Positions 53,585-54,253 of a stretch of 54,253 nt of DNA are shown here, piece after piece. A program made the position numbers and the translations under genes. Source of the stretch: a virus. Location: the IMG/VR virus record IMGVR_UViG_3300037258_001211, positions 1 through 54,253 of that record; one strand, 5' to 3'. Every line of letters starts with the position of its first letter. Positions within the stretch are counted from its first letter, which is position 1. Below the pieces are notes generated by a model. That model had not been told where the DNA came from, made no database searches, and was given only the letters and a program-made list of their open reading frames with translations.

Positions 53585-54253
53585 ATGGACGCTGCATGGC
53601 TACATCAGGCGCTGCAACGCGCCGGCGCCTCGCAGGCCGATCTGGCGCGGCATCTGGGCCTCGCCGCCTCGGCGATTTCGCGCATGACCAGCGGCGAGCG
53701 CCAGGTCAAGGCGATCGAGGTGCCGCATATCGCGACCTTCCTCGGCGTCTCGCAGGAGGAGGTGCTGCGCCACGCCCTCACCGACGGCGCCACCGCCCCC
53801 GCCGAACCCGCCCGCCGCGGCCGCCCGCCCCGCTCGGCCTCGCCGATCGCCGCGGCCCCGCCCCCCGGCGGCGAACTCGTCCCGATCAAAAGCGCCGGGC
53901 GCGGCGGTACCGACCAGCAGATGTTCCTCGAAGACGGCCCGATCGGCTACACCCCGCGCCCGGCGAATCTCAACGGCGTCCGCGACGCCTATGCGATCTA
54001 CATGATCGGCGACTCGATGGAGCCGCGCTACGAGCAGGGCTGGCTCCTGCACGTCAACCCGTTCAAGCCCCCCACCCGCGGCCGCGACGTCGTCCTCTAC
54101 AAGACCAGCCAAGCGGTCCTCATCAAGCAATTCGTCGGCTGGCAGGGCGACCACCTCGTCCTGCGCCAGCTCAACCCCGACGAAATCCTCCGCATCCCCC
54201 GCGCCGAGATCGTCGAGTGCCATCTGATCGTCGGCGTGGATCAGGAGGGATAA
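53585..54253 (+). CDS. S24 (LexA/CI-like) repressor
   Basis: 222 aa from ATG 53585. N-terminal HTH at about 5-60 (QRAGASQADLARHLGLAASAISRMTSG), Pro/Ala-rich linker, S24 peptidase from about 98: candidate Ala104-Gly105 cleavage site in KSAGRG, catalytic Ser144 in GDSMEP, Lys181 in VLIKQF. Such proteins cleave themselves on RecA activation, or act as silent peptidase-fold repressors. GC-rich like a host gene. It could be a host or neighbouring-prophage regulator, or give DNA-damage sensing that the phage Xre repressor lacks. The window ends at its stop. Confidence 0.85.
   Translation: MDAAWLHQALQRAGASQADLARHLGLAASAISRMTSGERQVKAIEVPHIATFLGVSQEEVLRHALTDGATAPAEPARRGRPPRSASPIAAAPPPGGELVPIKSAGRGGTDQQMFLEDGPIGYTPRPANLNGVRDAYAIYMIGDSMEPRYEQGWLLHVNPFKPPTRGRDVVLYKTSQAVLIKQFVGWQGDHLVLRQLNPDEILRIPRAEIVECHLIVGVDQEG

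Noticed and set aside
53600-54223. 207-codon frame antisense to the S24 repressor
   Set aside because: Low-complexity Asp/Glu/Gly-rich shadow of a GC-rich gene with intact catalytic motifs on the other strand.
1-54253. CRISPR array
   Set aside because: No regularly spaced direct repeats were seen; the repeats found are short operators, leaders or tandem pairs.
1-54253. Window as a circular or terminally complete genome
   Set aside because: Joining the end to the start would extend the lipoprotein frame into antisense of the S24 gene, and no terminal repeat was seen. A linear cut of a prophage region fits better.

Overview
The window is an almost complete temperate phage (prophage) of an alphaproteobacterium, most likely a sphingomonad. 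The host guess rests on the high GC content, on right-flank genes of alphaproteobacterial type (a GcrA-like zinc module, a DUF6456-like protein), and on short ATGA-coupled genes. It is an inference, not an identification. The virion module is of podovirus (T7-like) type: head-to-tail connector portal, scaffold, capsid, tail tubular A and B, a gp13-position protein, and three internal or ejection proteins. The regulatory layout is lambda-like: a central repressor region, a leftward operon, a rightward operon, ERF and YqaJ recombination genes, an excisionase-like gene and a tyrosine integrase. No single-subunit RNA polymerase or DNA polymerase gene was seen, so the phage should depend on host polymerases.

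Layout. (1) 1-3924, minus strand: lysis and small accessory genes (lipoprotein fragment, two-TM holin candidate, DUF1906-like endolysin with a peptidoglycan-binding end, coiled-coil/TM protein), with plus-strand passengers: an HNH nuclease and a class II tRNA-Leu(UAA). (2) 3983-4962: a duplicated leader/hairpin, a 22-codon remnant ORF and a plus-strand methyltransferase. (3) 4963-31549, minus strand: late genes, from small terminase down to tailspike 1. They include two related tailspikes with Sec signal peptides and a tail tubular A protein built of three repeats. (4) 31554-37097, minus: HU, a NusG paralogue, replication proteins (winged-helix type; DnaA domain IV fused to a GcrA-like segment), RusA. 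(5) 37363-40006, minus: Mom-like DNA-modification gene with ParB-like and NGQHR-type genes. (6) 40210-41334, minus: small membrane proteins, RNase HI and a Cro/YdaS-like regulator.

(7) 41335-41924: the genetic switch. A 128-aa Xre repressor gene lies between two mirror-image operator pairs; the four 15-bp sites share GTTGG-N5-CCAAC. Each pair overlaps a TTGAC(C/G)-17-CAACAT promoter, one driving the leftward Cro-like gene and one the rightward operon. The Cro-like and repressor mRNAs look leaderless. (8) 41925-52220, plus strand: about 35 small, tightly overlapping genes with ERF, YqaJ exonuclease, an HNH homing-type nuclease, a DUF968-like HNH, a Fic protein with its inhibitory motif, many 21-59 aa peptides (several membrane-spanning), an excisionase candidate and the integrase. 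(9) 52221-54253: a possible attachment junction with inverted repeats, then more GC-rich, host-like DNA with DUF6456-like and zinc-binding genes divergent from an S24 (LexA/CI-like) repressor.

How it should work: in the lysogen the Xre repressor would occupy both operator pairs. On induction the leftward operon makes Cro-like protein, RNase H, the modification cassette and replication proteins, then the NusG paralogue, which may carry RNA polymerase through terminators into the late genes. The rightward operon supplies recombination, host-takeover peptides and excision/integration. All functions come from motif reading only.
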